Assembly: GCA_910587105.1 (NCBI GenBank)
Contig: CAJUMB010000031.1
Location: 1 to 40,026 of the forward strand
DNA from: an uncultured Lachnospiraceae bacterium
Lineage (GTDB): Bacteria; Bacillota; Clostridia; Lachnospirales; Lachnospiraceae
DNA: 40,026 nt
Direction: 5' to 3'
Position 1 is the stretch's first letter. Every line of letters begins with the position of its first letter. Positions 16,199 through 25,181 of the stretch are shown here, piece after piece. The position numbers were made by a program, and so were the translations under genes. The notes below the pieces were generated by a model. The model saw only the letters and a list, made by a program, of their open reading frames with translations, was not told the origin of the DNA and ran no database searches.

Positions 16199-16711
16199 TC
16201 ATGGGACGGTAGGGGAGAACAGCCCTCGAATGCCGGCCGGTGAAATAGATTCCACAATCCCCTGCCGGGCTGCTTCTGCAGCAAGAGCAGGCGGATTCCA
16301 TTGAGCCAGTTTCCATCCAAAATCTCTTGGATTTTTGAGAGACAGTTCGTTAATGAGCTGGATTTGTTTCGGGGTGAAAGCAGGTTCTTCTTCGGATTGC
16401 TGTTTGTTTGAAAGTATGGACTTTATGACATTTTCCAATTCCAGGGAACTGCTGTCTCGAGCCGTGCATTTCTCTGCATGAGCGATAAGTTCTATACTGT
16501 TATAAAAATGGTTTTTCCATGTGCTCACAGTGGTATAAGCAATCCCGGTTTCAGCACTAATCTGTGGGTTGCTTCTGCCTTCGGAAGCCAAGAGGGCTAT
16601 TTTGGAACGGAGCACAAGTGAAGCGGGCAGAGAATGGCTGGTGCTAAATTTTAGCAATATTTCTTTTGTCTTACTGGATAATTGGAATGTAGCGGCGCTG
16701 TAACTACACAT
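16199..16711 (-). pseudogene. IS630-type transposase, N-terminal fragment
   Basis: 170 codons matching the N-terminal part of IS630-like transposases: a helix-turn-helix region (RSKIALLASEGRSNPQISAE, then TVSTWKNHF), FTPKQIQLINEL, and DFGWKLAQWNPPALAAEAAR followed by GIVESISPAGIR. In intact relatives this is followed by the DDE catalytic domain, which is absent here; the frame ends soon after SISPAGIR. The frame therefore encodes only the DNA-binding half. Marks the scar zone between the two polysaccharide clusters. Confidence 0.75.
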
Positions 16712-16894
16712 ATTTTCACCTCCACTTTTTTAGAATATTATGACATATCTTGTATAAAAAGGGAAGGAAAAAGTAGTTATATTTCGCGATAAGTGCATGT
16801 TTAGGATTGAGCTGGTAAGTTTTCAGGTATATGAAATCCTGTTATGCTATGATATTTCTCACATAAGCGTGTGCAACTATAACAGATATATAAG

Positions 16895-16923
16895 TTGATA
16901 AAAATGTATGGTTATGATAGAAT
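16895..16923 (+). promoter_or_regulatory. Promoter upstream of second polysaccharide cluster
   Basis: TTGATA (16895-16900) and TAGAAT (16918-16923) are separated by 17 bases. Transcription would start near 16930, giving a leader of about 490 bases to the first intact gene at 17423. It may originally have served the decayed nucleotidyltransferase gene. Confidence 0.6.
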
Positions 16924-16936
16924 GTGAATATTATCT

Positions 16937-16954
16937 AAACAGACACGTCTGTTT
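16937..16954. promoter_or_regulatory. Palindromic operator candidate
   Basis: AAACAGAC, AC, GTCTGTTT: a perfect 8-bp inverted repeat with a 2-base centre, placed about 7 to 24 bases after the predicted start of transcription. Size and position fit a dimeric repressor such as a TetR-type protein; no regulator gene is visible in the window. Confidence 0.5.
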
Positions 16955-17076
16955 GTACAGAGTATCATTGTGGATTAAAGTCGGCTGTTTTGGGACTTGG
17001 ACACTTCCACAGTTGTGCACGTATTTGTAATCTGCGCGGTAGTAGCCATCCGTTCATATGGATTAATCTGTCACAT

Positions 17077-17148
17077 GTCAAAAAGGTAAAAATATTTGGG
17101 AACGAACTAAAGGTAGTTATTCTTTATGGTTCTTGTGAAAAACACTAG
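17077..17148 (+). pseudogene. Relic of MntA-type minimal nucleotidyltransferase
   Basis: The frame reads VKKVKIFGNELKVVILYGSC and then stops. VVILYGS is the conserved first strand and helix start of minimal nucleotidyltransferases, normally followed by R-G-x-x-x-D-S-D-I-D, which is lost here. With the HEPN-like remnant about 115 bases downstream this looks like a decayed MntA-HepT module. Confidence 0.5.
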
Positions 17149-17262
17149 ATGTATCGACAAAAAGGGTTTACTATTGAATCTTTATGTCGATAAATAAGAT
17201 GGGTATACCGGATACAGGCTTGAGAGAGCGTAGGAAGTTGCAAGATATAGGTGAAGCCTTCG

Positions 17263-17352
17263 GAATTTAGAAATGTATCAGACTATGAAGATATTTTTTT
17301 AGAAGAGAAAGAAGAATTGGAGAAGATAAGTCGATTTCTTGTACAATATTAG
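17263..17352 (+). pseudogene. Relic of HepT-type HEPN protein C-terminus
   Basis: A 29-codon stretch ending in TAG reads EFRNVSDYEDIFLEEKEELE and then KISRFLVQY. The FR-x2-SDY-x-D-x-F pattern followed by an acidic/lysine-rich helix matches the C-terminal end of small HEPN proteins encoded beside minimal nucleotidyltransferases. No start or N-terminal part is found. Confidence 0.45.
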
Positions 17353-17422
17353 AATATGTAGAAATGAAACAACGTTTATGATGTGAAAGAAAACATAGGA
17401 AATTGGAAAAGGAGAGCTGAAA

Positions 17423-19024
17423 ATGGCGCATACAAATAAAATCATTGATAAAAAAAGGAGTGTAGAGCAGGAGACCCTGCCAGAGACAATTATGATAGGC
17501 GCAGTGGCAGTCTTTATCTTTGCACTTTTTGCGCTCTATCCATTATACTTTCAGGATAAATATTCAAATATGGGGAATGCCAAATATGATTTTTTTAAAA
17601 CGGCATATACAGTTTTCATTCCGGTCATGCTGCTTTCCTGTGTATGTTACCTATTCCTGAAAAGAAAAGAGCTATCCATCAAAGCTATCTGTCAGGAGAT
17701 GATACAGACTGATTGGTTTGTGCTGGCTTATCTTATTGCATGCTGGATATCTTATGGACTATCCGATTATAAAGATACGGCATTTTGGGGATATGATGGC
17801 TGGTTTATGGGGGTGATGACCCAGACGGTATTTGTTTTGCTGTACTTCTTTGTGTCACGTTGGTTCTTATGGCATTGGAGTTATTGGTGGTTTATTGCGG
17901 TTCCATCTGCGATTGTATTTTTATTGGGAATATTGCATCGGTTTAATGTAGATCCATTGGGAATGTATGAGGGGCTGGATGAAAGTATAAAAATCTTGTT
18001 TCTTTCTACGTTAGGGCAGGCGACATGGTATTCCAGTTATCTATGTATTGCTTTACCCATTGGCATGGCTTGCTATTGGTATCGACGAGAATTGAAATGG
18101 TCTGCGCTGTGGGGCGTGTTTCTTGTAATTGCTTTTGCGTCAGTGGTAACACAAAACAGTGATAGTGCTTTTATGGCATTAGGCGGGAGTTTTTTGGTGC
18201 TTTTTTGGCTGTCGTTTGAGTCGAACGAATACTTTGTGAGATTTTGGGAACTGGTAGTTATGTGTCTTGCATCCTTTAAAGTGATTGGGGCTTTGCAGGG
18301 GATTTTTTCTGAACAGGCGATTAAATTGGAAGGGTTGTCGACTTTCTGTTCACAGAGTATGGCGACATTGATTTTATTGGTACTGGCTATAGCTGTGTAT
18401 CTCGGTGTGTTTTTAGCTGATCAAAAAGGAAAGTTACATATTGAAAGACTCTCTAAAGCCCGAAATATTATTTATGCTTTGATACCAGTTGGAATTGCAG
18501 CGATTGTCATTTGTATTTATTTGGTCAGCACTGGGAAAGTGTCAGGGACTTTTTTGAATCGTATTGGTTATTTTAATTTTGATGATCATTGGGGAAATAA
18601 TCGTGGTTTTACGTGGAAGTTTACGGCACGTATGTATGGCGATTATGGATTTAGGGAAAAGTTGTTCGGCTGTGGGCCAGATGCGTATGCAGACATTGCT
18701 TATGCTTATGATTCTGCTAGTCTACAGGGCTTTTGGGGGAATTCGGTGCTGGCTTGTGCGCATAATGAGTGGTTGAATTGTCTGGTAGATATGGGGCTTT
18801 TGGGTTTAATTACATATTTGGGAAGTTTTGTAACAGCCTTTTTTACATTTATGAAAAACTGGAAAGGCCATCCCCTATTTGCAGGAAGTGCGACAGTGAT
18901 TGTATCATATTTTTTACATAATTTCTTTTGCTATCAACAGATTATATGTACCCCTATTGTTTTTTGCTTGATAGGGATTGGAGTAGCATTGTTGAAAAGA
19001 AAGAGTGAGTATGAGATAAAGTAA
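17423..19024 (+). CDS. O-antigen ligase/polymerase (Wzy_C-like) membrane protein
   Basis: A 533-residue polytopic protein with roughly twelve hydrophobic segments. The large extracytoplasmic loop between LNRIGYFNFDDHWGNNRGFT and LFGCGPDAYADIAYAYD, followed by AHNEWLNCLVDMGLLGLITY, matches the Wzy_C/WaaL pattern with its conserved HN. It would polymerise or ligate undecaprenyl-linked glycan outside the membrane. AAGGAGAGC lies 8 bases before the ATG. First intact gene of the A+T-rich second cluster and the second Wzy-like protein in the window. Confidence 0.85.
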   Translation: MAHTNKIIDKKRSVEQETLPETIMIGAVAVFIFALFALYPLYFQDKYSNMGNAKYDFFKTAYTVFIPVMLLSCVCYLFLKRKELSIKAICQEMIQTDWFVLAYLIACWISYGLSDYKDTAFWGYDGWFMGVMTQTVFVLLYFFVSRWFLWHWSYWWFIAVPSAIVFLLGILHRFNVDPLGMYEGLDESIKILFLSTLGQATWYSSYLCIALPIGMACYWYRRELKWSALWGVFLVIAFASVVTQNSDSAFMALGGSFLVLFWLSFESNEYFVRFWELVVMCLASFKVIGALQGIFSEQAIKLEGLSTFCSQSMATLILLVLAIAVYLGVFLADQKGKLHIERLSKARNIIYALIPVGIAAIVICIYLVSTGKVSGTFLNRIGYFNFDDHWGNNRGFTWKFTARMYGDYGFREKLFGCGPDAYADIAYAYDSASLQGFWGNSVLACAHNEWLNCLVDMGLLGLITYLGSFVTAFFTFMKNWKGHPLFAGSATVIVSYFLHNFFCYQQIICTPIVFCLIGIGVALLKRKSEYEIK

Positions 19025-19107
19025 GGTGAAACATTTAGTACAATAGTTATTTTTACTGATTTTGATAAGCTCATGTTAAAATCTAAGTAGATTCGAGGAA
19101 GTTGAAA

Positions 19108-20118
19108 ATGAAGAGTATTCTAATTACTGGTGGCTGCGGTATGATTGGCTCTAACCTTGTAAAACGATTAGTCCAGGAGAATTGGGATGTCTATGTTGTT
19201 GATAATCTCTGGCGGGGAAAGAAAGAATATTTGAATGGCAGAGATGGCAAACCGGTTATTGATTTAGAAACACATTTCTATCAAAAAGATCTGGCAGATT
19301 ATAACGATGCTCAGGAGGTGATCGGAAAGACTGATTATATTGTTCATTTGGCTGATATTGTTGCAGGTATTGATTATGTGTTTCAAAATCAGGGCGAACT
19401 TTTTCGTATTAATAATTTGATTAATTCTAATGTATTTGAATGCTGTCGTAAAGTAGGAAGGGGTAGAATTAAGGGGATTCTTTATGCAGGTACTGTATGT
19501 AGTTTTCCGTTGACACGTCAGAACACGCTGAATCCTGAACCGATACGTGAGGAAGAATTGTTTCCAGCATTGCCAGAGTCTGCCTATGGCTGGAGTAAGC
19601 TTATGGGACAGATTGAACTAGGATATTTAGAAAAAGAAACAGGGATTCCATGTTGCACTTTAATGTTTCACAATGTTTATGGGACACCCACAGATTTTGG
19701 TGAGCGGAGTCAGGTTATCCCGGCCTTAATTCGTAAGGCTGTTAGTTATCCTGTAGAAAAATTCCATGTTTGGGGGAGCGGAGAACAAGGACGAGCATTT
19801 ATTCATGTTGATGATATTGTTAATTCTTTGATTCTGGCTCTTGATAAAGGTTGGGGGAATGGAAATATTCAAATAGGACCTTCCCATTGTACATCGATTA
19901 AAGAGGTGGCTGAAAAAATTATAGAAATTTCAGGCAAAGATATAAAACCGTTTTACGATGTCTCAAAACCAGAAGGTGATAAAGCCCGTTGTGCCGATTA
20001 TTCTAAAGCAAAAAGAATACTTGGATGGGAACCTAGAGTTTCTTTGGAGGAGGGACTGAAGGAATCCTATCTATGGATTGAAAGACAAATTGGATATCAG
20101 AAAATATCTTGTCAGTGA
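19108..20118 (+). CDS. Extended SDR sugar-nucleotide epimerase/dehydratase
   Basis: A 336-residue NAD-dependent enzyme. Residues 7-15 TGGCGMIGS are the Gly-rich NAD site, Asp32 closes the second strand, Ser132 in AGTVCSFP and Tyr160/Lys164 in YGWSK form the catalytic triad, and RAFIHVDDIV is the usual substrate-domain signature. It converts a sugar nucleotide in the cytosol; which one is not clear, with GDP-mannose 3,5-epimerase-like and UDP-glucose 4-epimerase-like enzymes both being candidates. The ATG at 19108 is preferred over TTG 19102 because GAGGAA lies 7 bases upstream. Confidence 0.87.
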   Translation: MKSILITGGCGMIGSNLVKRLVQENWDVYVVDNLWRGKKEYLNGRDGKPVIDLETHFYQKDLADYNDAQEVIGKTDYIVHLADIVAGIDYVFQNQGELFRINNLINSNVFECCRKVGRGRIKGILYAGTVCSFPLTRQNTLNPEPIREEELFPALPESAYGWSKLMGQIELGYLEKETGIPCCTLMFHNVYGTPTDFGERSQVIPALIRKAVSYPVEKFHVWGSGEQGRAFIHVDDIVNSLILALDKGWGNGNIQIGPSHCTSIKEVAEKIIEISGKDIKPFYDVSKPEGDKARCADYSKAKRILGWEPRVSLEEGLKESYLWIERQIGYQKISCQ

Positions 20119-20130
20119 GGGCGAGGAGAG

Positions 20131-20910
20131 GTGGCAAGTACTATATATCAAAGAAAAAGAGATTTTGTAGTGTGTGGGGTTGTAGGGGTTTGTGCAACAA
20201 CAAGAGCAGAGTTTGTTAAAGAGGTTTTTCGGATGCCGACAACACCAATGAGTGCTACAGTCAATTTGGTTGGCGTTCCGGCAATTGTCTCAGCTAAAGA
20301 AAATCCGAAATATGCTGAGATGTACAATAGCTGTACAATGGCGGCAATTGACGGAATGCCTATTGTAAAGATTGGTATCCGTAAAGGATTGAAATGTGAA
20401 CGTTGTGCGGCTCCAGATATTATGGGACTTGTTTTTAGAAAAAGTGTGGAACAAGGAAAAACACATTATTTCTACGGAGGAAAAGACAACGAATTACTAC
20501 AAAAACTTCGTGAAAACTTGGAAATAGAGTATCCTGGAATTAGGATAGTGGGTATGTATTCACCACCTTTTCGTGCATTGACTGAAGAGGAAGATCAAGA
20601 TATTTGTGAAATAATTAATGGTTTGCATCCAGATTTTCTATGGGTTGGTATTGGGGCTCCAAAACAGGAAATGTGGATGTGGGAGCATCAAAAAAAAATT
20701 CATGGCACCGTTATGTTGGGAGTGGGAGCAGGGTTTAACTTTTTTTCAGGTGCGTTGCAGAAGGCTCCGGAATGGATGGAAAAGGCTAGCCTGGAATGGC
20801 TCTTCCGGTTAAGCAGAGAACCAAGACGTTTATGGCGCCGCTATATCCTTGGTGGATTTAAGTACATATATTATACAATAGAAGCAAAAATAAGAAGAAA
20901 TATAGAATAA
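20131..20910 (+). CDS. WecG/TagA/CpsF family (GT26) glycosyltransferase
   Basis: A 259-residue GT26 enzyme. Visible family blocks: SATVNLVGVPAIVSAKENPK, AAIDGMPIV (Asp of the DGMP block is the catalytic acid region of TagA), HYFYGGKDN, DFLWVGIGAPKQEMWMW and GVGAGFNFFSGALQKAPEWM, ending in the Arg-rich LFRLSREPRRLWRRY that helps membrane association. GT26 members transfer ManNAc or ManNAcA to GlcNAc-PP-undecaprenol; the wecB gene at 30383 supplies UDP-ManNAc. The GTG start at 20131 follows GAGGAG at short distance; no later start would keep the domain complete. Confidence 0.92.
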   Translation: MASTIYQRKRDFVVCGVVGVCATTRAEFVKEVFRMPTTPMSATVNLVGVPAIVSAKENPKYAEMYNSCTMAAIDGMPIVKIGIRKGLKCERCAAPDIMGLVFRKSVEQGKTHYFYGGKDNELLQKLRENLEIEYPGIRIVGMYSPPFRALTEEEDQDICEIINGLHPDFLWVGIGAPKQEMWMWEHQKKIHGTVMLGVGAGFNFFSGALQKAPEWMEKASLEWLFRLSREPRRLWRRYILGGFKYIYYTIEAKIRRNIE

Positions 20911-20937
20911 CCTTTAGAAATAAGGGGAAAAGGAATT

Positions 20938-21996
20938 TTGAAAAAGCCGAAGGTTTTAATGGTAGGTCCAGGAAGGGGAGTTAAGGGAGGGATTTCTACA
21001 GTTGTTAACTCCTATTATGATCTGGGATTGGATAAAAAGGTTGAGTTGAGATATATCGCTTCCATGGAAGATGGGAATAAATTAAAAAAGCTCTTGGTTG
21101 CTGTTAGAGCATATATAAAATTTTGTTTGATTCTTGATTCTTATGATATTGTCCATGTTCATATGGCAGCACAAGCTAGTTTTATACGTAAGTCATTATT
21201 TATCAAAAGGGCCTATAAAAGAAAAAAAAATATTATCATTCATCAACATGGAGGCAATTTTGATGGGTATTTTTTAGCAGAAGTCAATAATAAAAAGAGA
21301 CAAAAGATTAAGTCAGTTTTTGCGATGGCAGATATTGTTTTGGTGCTGTCTTGCGGATGGGCGGACTTTTTCGAAAGAAATATTTGTGAGAAGAATAAAG
21401 TTGTTGTTCTTCATAATGGTGTAGTTATCCCCCAATATGAAAAAGAAAACTATACAGACCATAATGTCCTTTTTCTTGGAAAATTGGGAAAAGAAAAAGG
21501 TGCATATGATTTATTAGAGGCAATACCCCAAGTAATTGATAAAGTACCAGATGCTATTTTTTACTTTGGTGGTGTAGGGGAGCTTAAAATATGCGAGAGA
21601 ATAGCACAAAGTAGAAGTGTTGGAAATCGAGTGAAATTCTTAGGATGGGTAAGTGGTCGTGAAAAAGAAAAATACCTAATAAATAGTAGTATATTTATTT
21701 TGCCTTCATATTATGAAGGTATGCCGATGTCTGTGTTAGAAGCAATGAGTTATGGTATGGCGGCGGTTGCTTCCAATGTGGGAGGGATTGCACAGATCAT
21801 TGAAGATGGGGTTAATGGGATATGCATTGAGGCAGGAAATATTGGGTTAATTGTTGATGTATTAATTGACTTGATGCAAAATGAGGAGAAAAGGAGAAGA
21901 CTTGGACAGGCAGCGGCTAAAAGCATTAGGCAGCAGTTTGATATTACAGAAAATATCAAACAATTATATAGGCTTTATTTAGAATTACTTGGATAA
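20938..21996 (+). CDS. GT4-family glycosyltransferase
   Basis: A 352-residue GT-B enzyme. N-domain: VLMVGPGRGVKGGISTVVNS; linker: VVVLHNGV; C-domain: VLFLGKLGKEKGAYDLLEAI, PSYYEGMPMSVLEAMSYGMA with the E-x7-E-type nucleotide-sugar site, and ASNVGGIAQIIEDGVNGI. It transfers an unidentified sugar onto the lipid-linked intermediate with retention. The TTG start at 20938 follows AAAAGGA; it is 27 bases behind the GT26 gene in the same operon. Confidence 0.9.
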   Translation: MKKPKVLMVGPGRGVKGGISTVVNSYYDLGLDKKVELRYIASMEDGNKLKKLLVAVRAYIKFCLILDSYDIVHVHMAAQASFIRKSLFIKRAYKRKKNIIIHQHGGNFDGYFLAEVNNKKRQKIKSVFAMADIVLVLSCGWADFFERNICEKNKVVVLHNGVVIPQYEKENYTDHNVLFLGKLGKEKGAYDLLEAIPQVIDKVPDAIFYFGGVGELKICERIAQSRSVGNRVKFLGWVSGREKEKYLINSSIFILPSYYEGMPMSVLEAMSYGMAAVASNVGGIAQIIEDGVNGICIEAGNIGLIVDVLIDLMQNEEKRRRLGQAAAKSIRQQFDITENIKQLYRLYLELLG

Positions 21997-22082
21997 ACCT
22001 AAGATGAATAGAGAAAACAGAAATAAATATAATAATTAATAATAGATTTTCATATATAGGCACGTTGATAAGAGGAAGTATA

Positions 22083-22913
22083 ATGGTTAGTTTAAGAGAA
22101 CTGCAACTTTGCCAGCTTGATATAGCACTTGAGATAAGAGATATTTGCGAAAAGTATAAAATCCCTTATTTTTTGGTTGGAGGAACTTTATTGGGGACCA
22201 TCCGGCATGGAGGGTTTATTCCGTGGGATGATGATTTGGATATTGGATTTCTAAGAGAAGACTATAATCGCTTTATTGAAGTATGTAAAATTGATTTGCC
22301 TGACAGTCTTTTTCTTCAAACATGGGATACGGATGAACACTATGGCCTTCCCTTTGCAAAAGTTATGTTAAAAGAAACACTTTATAAGCAAATTGAATGT
22401 GGAACATCAAAAGCAGCAGATATGATATTTGTTGATCTTTTCCCGTATGATAATATGTCTTCAAATATAATAAAGCGGAAATGTCAGTTTTATTTTGGAA
22501 AAACTGCGGAAAAGCTTTTGCTATATAAGCAGGGTTATGCTGTGTGGATATACTCTAAACATCGGTTTTTACATAGAATTCTTAGTCTGACATCACATTT
22601 GTTTACAAAAGAAATATTAAAGAAAATCGTTTACAATATGCAGACTATGGAGAATAATGTTAAAACTGCACAAGTAATTAACTTAAATGGTGCATATCGC
22701 GATAAAGAGTATATGGAGTTTAATGGTACAAAGACAAAAAAGATGATGTTTGAAGGATATGAATTTAATATCCCACTAGGTTGGGAGCAGCTTTTAAAAA
22801 ATATGTATGGTGACTACATGAAACTTCCGCCGGAGAATGAACAGGTTAATAAGCATAAAGCAACAATTATAGATATGGGTAGATATCAAATACGAAATAG
22901 TGCAACGCGCTGA
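22083..22913 (+). CDS. LicD family phosphotransferase
   Basis: A 276-residue LicD-type protein with YFLVGGTLLGTIRHGGFIPW and DDDLDIGFLREDYNRF (residues about 34-67), plus DMIFVDLFPYDN and a C-terminal PLGWEQLLKNMYGDYMKLPP block. It probably adds a phospho-substituent such as phosphocholine or a sugar phosphate to the glycan. AGAGGAAG precedes the ATG at 22083. It is only moderately similar to the LicD protein at 11905, so this is not a recent duplication but a second family member belonging to the second cluster. Confidence 0.88.
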   Translation: MVSLRELQLCQLDIALEIRDICEKYKIPYFLVGGTLLGTIRHGGFIPWDDDLDIGFLREDYNRFIEVCKIDLPDSLFLQTWDTDEHYGLPFAKVMLKETLYKQIECGTSKAADMIFVDLFPYDNMSSNIIKRKCQFYFGKTAEKLLLYKQGYAVWIYSKHRFLHRILSLTSHLFTKEILKKIVYNMQTMENNVKTAQVINLNGAYRDKEYMEFNGTKTKKMMFEGYEFNIPLGWEQLLKNMYGDYMKLPPENEQVNKHKATIIDMGRYQIRNSATR

Positions 22914-22950
22914 AGAATATATATACTTCCTAACGAAAAGGATATAAAAG

Positions 22951-24060
22951 ATGAAAGTTTTAAATTTATTATCGACCGGTGGTATTGGTGGAATAGAAAT
23001 ACTGTGTAAAGATATTGCTGGATACAGCGATTATGAAAATATGTTTTGCTTTTTGTTTGAGCTAGGTGAGGTATATGATGAGATGGTTCGGGATGGGGCA
23101 AAGACAGTAGATTTGAGTAGATGCGGCACTAAAATATCATTAAGGAAAATAATAAATCTTAAAGTGCTTTCCAAACAATATGATGTTATTGTAGCACATC
23201 ATGGTTCTTTTTTGTTACAGTTGTATTTTTGGCTATTGTCGAAAATGCTGACAGAAAAGAAATATGTATTAACATCCCATTCATGTTTTGACAAAAAAAT
23301 ATATTATTATAAAAACCCAATTAAGACATGGATTAGGAAGAGTGTGTTGAAAAAATCCATAAAAACAGCAGATAAAATAATTTATGTATCAAAGGCAGGG
23401 CGTCAATCATTTCTGGACAATTTTGACATTCCAATGAAAAAAACTGCTGTAGTGTATAACGGTATTAGTGAAGAGATGATTGAATATGGACGGGAAAATT
23501 TGCCGAGATTTGAGAATAAACTGAATGTGCTTTATATTGGACGTTTAGTTAAAATTAAGGGGGTAGATTTACTTATTACGGCAGTTGCACAATTAAAAAA
23601 TGAATTTCCAATCGAATTGACGATAGTAGGAGATGGCGAAGAACGGCCCAGATTGGAAGAGAAAACCAAGACATTGTCGATTACAGAGTGTGTACATTTT
23701 GAAGGAAGTCGACGGAATACAGCGCATTATTACAGAAATGCTAATGTTTTTGTATACCCTTCAATTTGTAGAGAAGTTTTTGGGATTTCTATTGTAGAGG
23801 CAATGGCTTACGGATTGCCAACGATTGCTAATAAGGTAGGTGGTGTTCCGGAAATTATTGAAAATGGAGTGAATGGTTATTTGACTAATGAGATGAGCTG
23901 CATGGGAATTGCTGTAGCGCTTAAAGCGGTGTTTACTTCATATTTAGATGGAAGCATTAGGCAGCTAATTAATAGTGCGAAAGAAAGAGCAAGCAACTAC
24001 TCTGTTAGAAAGACCGTAGATTCATTACAAAAAGAATATTTCGAGTTGTTATCATCATAA
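22951..24060 (+). CDS. GT4-family glycosyltransferase
   Basis: A 369-residue GT-B enzyme with N-terminal LNLLSTGGIGGIEILCKDIA, the interdomain NGISEEMI, C-domain LNVLYIGRLVKIKGVDLLI, VGDGEERPRLEEK, and YPSICREVFGISIVEAMAYG carrying the nucleotide-sugar motif. AAAGGAT lies 7 bases before the ATG. The protein is a typical capsule-locus GT4; donor and linkage cannot be told. It follows the LicD gene by 37 bases. Confidence 0.9.
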   Translation: MKVLNLLSTGGIGGIEILCKDIAGYSDYENMFCFLFELGEVYDEMVRDGAKTVDLSRCGTKISLRKIINLKVLSKQYDVIVAHHGSFLLQLYFWLLSKMLTEKKYVLTSHSCFDKKIYYYKNPIKTWIRKSVLKKSIKTADKIIYVSKAGRQSFLDNFDIPMKKTAVVYNGISEEMIEYGRENLPRFENKLNVLYIGRLVKIKGVDLLITAVAQLKNEFPIELTIVGDGEERPRLEEKTKTLSITECVHFEGSRRNTAHYYRNANVFVYPSICREVFGISIVEAMAYGLPTIANKVGGVPEIIENGVNGYLTNEMSCMGIAVALKAVFTSYLDGSIRQLINSAKERASNYSVRKTVDSLQKEYFELLSS

Positions 24061-24189
24061 AAATACATCAAGTATGGCTAATTTTGAGAAATTGAATATA
24101 ATGCGGAGCGGAAAATAGAGGTTGCTTCAAAAAAAGCATACGTTTAATGATAAAAGAGCTGGATTGGAGGGAAATAAGGAGGCATCTGG

Positions 24190-25167
24190 ATGAAGTTTAC
24201 ATTTGGAGTACTTGCTTATAATCAGGAAACATTGATACTTGAAACTCTTGAAAGTATAAAGTATCAGATTATTACTTATGGTAAAGCGTATAATAATCAA
24301 ATTATTATAATTGATGACTATTCTCAGGACAATACATTAGAAGTTTGTAATAAATGGATAGAAAATAATAAACATATATTTGTAAAAACGTATTGCATAC
24401 TTAATGAACCTAATAAAGGAACGGTATATAGTTACAATTGTATCATGAATATGATTGAGGATGAAGCATTTAAAATTATTGCAGGTGACGATCTCCTATC
24501 TTCGCAAAATATTTACATTGAAACATTACAATTACGGAATGATTTGTTATTAACTTACTATAGAGTATATCTTAAAAATGGAACTGTTTATTACGAAGAA
24601 AAAGACTTGATAAATTATTTTTATCAGATGAAGAGAAATAAGACACGGATGTATAATCTCCGGCAGATGCGCAGAGGGGGGTATCTACATACACCATCAA
24701 CTTTATATTTGAAACAAACTTATATAGATGGAAAATGTAAAGAATTAAATTCACAATTTAGACTTTTTGAGGATGATCCGACATGGTATAGCATGATAAA
24801 AAATATAAAGACATTAGATATTAGTTTTAGAGGAAAGTGTATTGTTTTATATCGTATTCATGAGAGGTCTATCAGTAATTTTTATGATGATAGCAACCCA
24901 TTTGTGTTTGAACTGAAAAAGTTAAGGGAATTATATGCGCGAGAATCGAAGGGACTGGAAAAAATATATTTATTATCCAAAAGCAGCAAAAAAATACCCA
25001 AATTCATGAGAATAGACAAATATTGCGATAAATTGCTGGCACTTTACAGAAAAATCAAGTTATCCAGAAACAAACAATTTATAAACTTGAAAAGTGAAAT
25101 GGATGCTATTGTGCAGAAAGAACAGGAGTTTTATGACAATGTAAAAAATTCCGCCATGATTAAGTAG
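24190..25167 (+). CDS. GT2-family glycosyltransferase
   Basis: A 325-residue GT-A type enzyme. FTFGVLAYNQETLILETLES opens the Rossmann-like fold, IIIIDDYSQDNT is the nucleotide-binding block, and IIAGDDLL takes the place of the DxD metal site. The C-terminal third is basic and helical, possibly membrane associated. AAGGAGG lies 7 bases before the ATG. It precedes the amino-sugar genes and may use the dTDP-amino sugar they make, which is inference from position only. Confidence 0.85.
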   Translation: MKFTFGVLAYNQETLILETLESIKYQIITYGKAYNNQIIIIDDYSQDNTLEVCNKWIENNKHIFVKTYCILNEPNKGTVYSYNCIMNMIEDEAFKIIAGDDLLSSQNIYIETLQLRNDLLLTYYRVYLKNGTVYYEEKDLINYFYQMKRNKTRMYNLRQMRRGGYLHTPSTLYLKQTYIDGKCKELNSQFRLFEDDPTWYSMIKNIKTLDISFRGKCIVLYRIHERSISNFYDDSNPFVFELKKLRELYARESKGLEKIYLLSKSSKKIPKFMRIDKYCDKLLALYRKIKLSRNKQFINLKSEMDAIVQKEQEFYDNVKNSAMIK

Positions 25168-25181
25168 ATTAAGGAGAAAAT

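Larger units (their letters stand above)
16712..17422 (+). other. Gene-poor leader/scar region before second cluster
   Basis: No intact gene. It contains a promoter (16895-16923), an 18-bp palindrome (16937-16954) and two coding relics of a nucleotidyltransferase/HEPN pair (17077-17148, 17263-17352). The sequence TGTCGATA or its complement recurs at 17154-17161 and 17184-17191 and also at 16045-16052. Confidence 0.6.
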
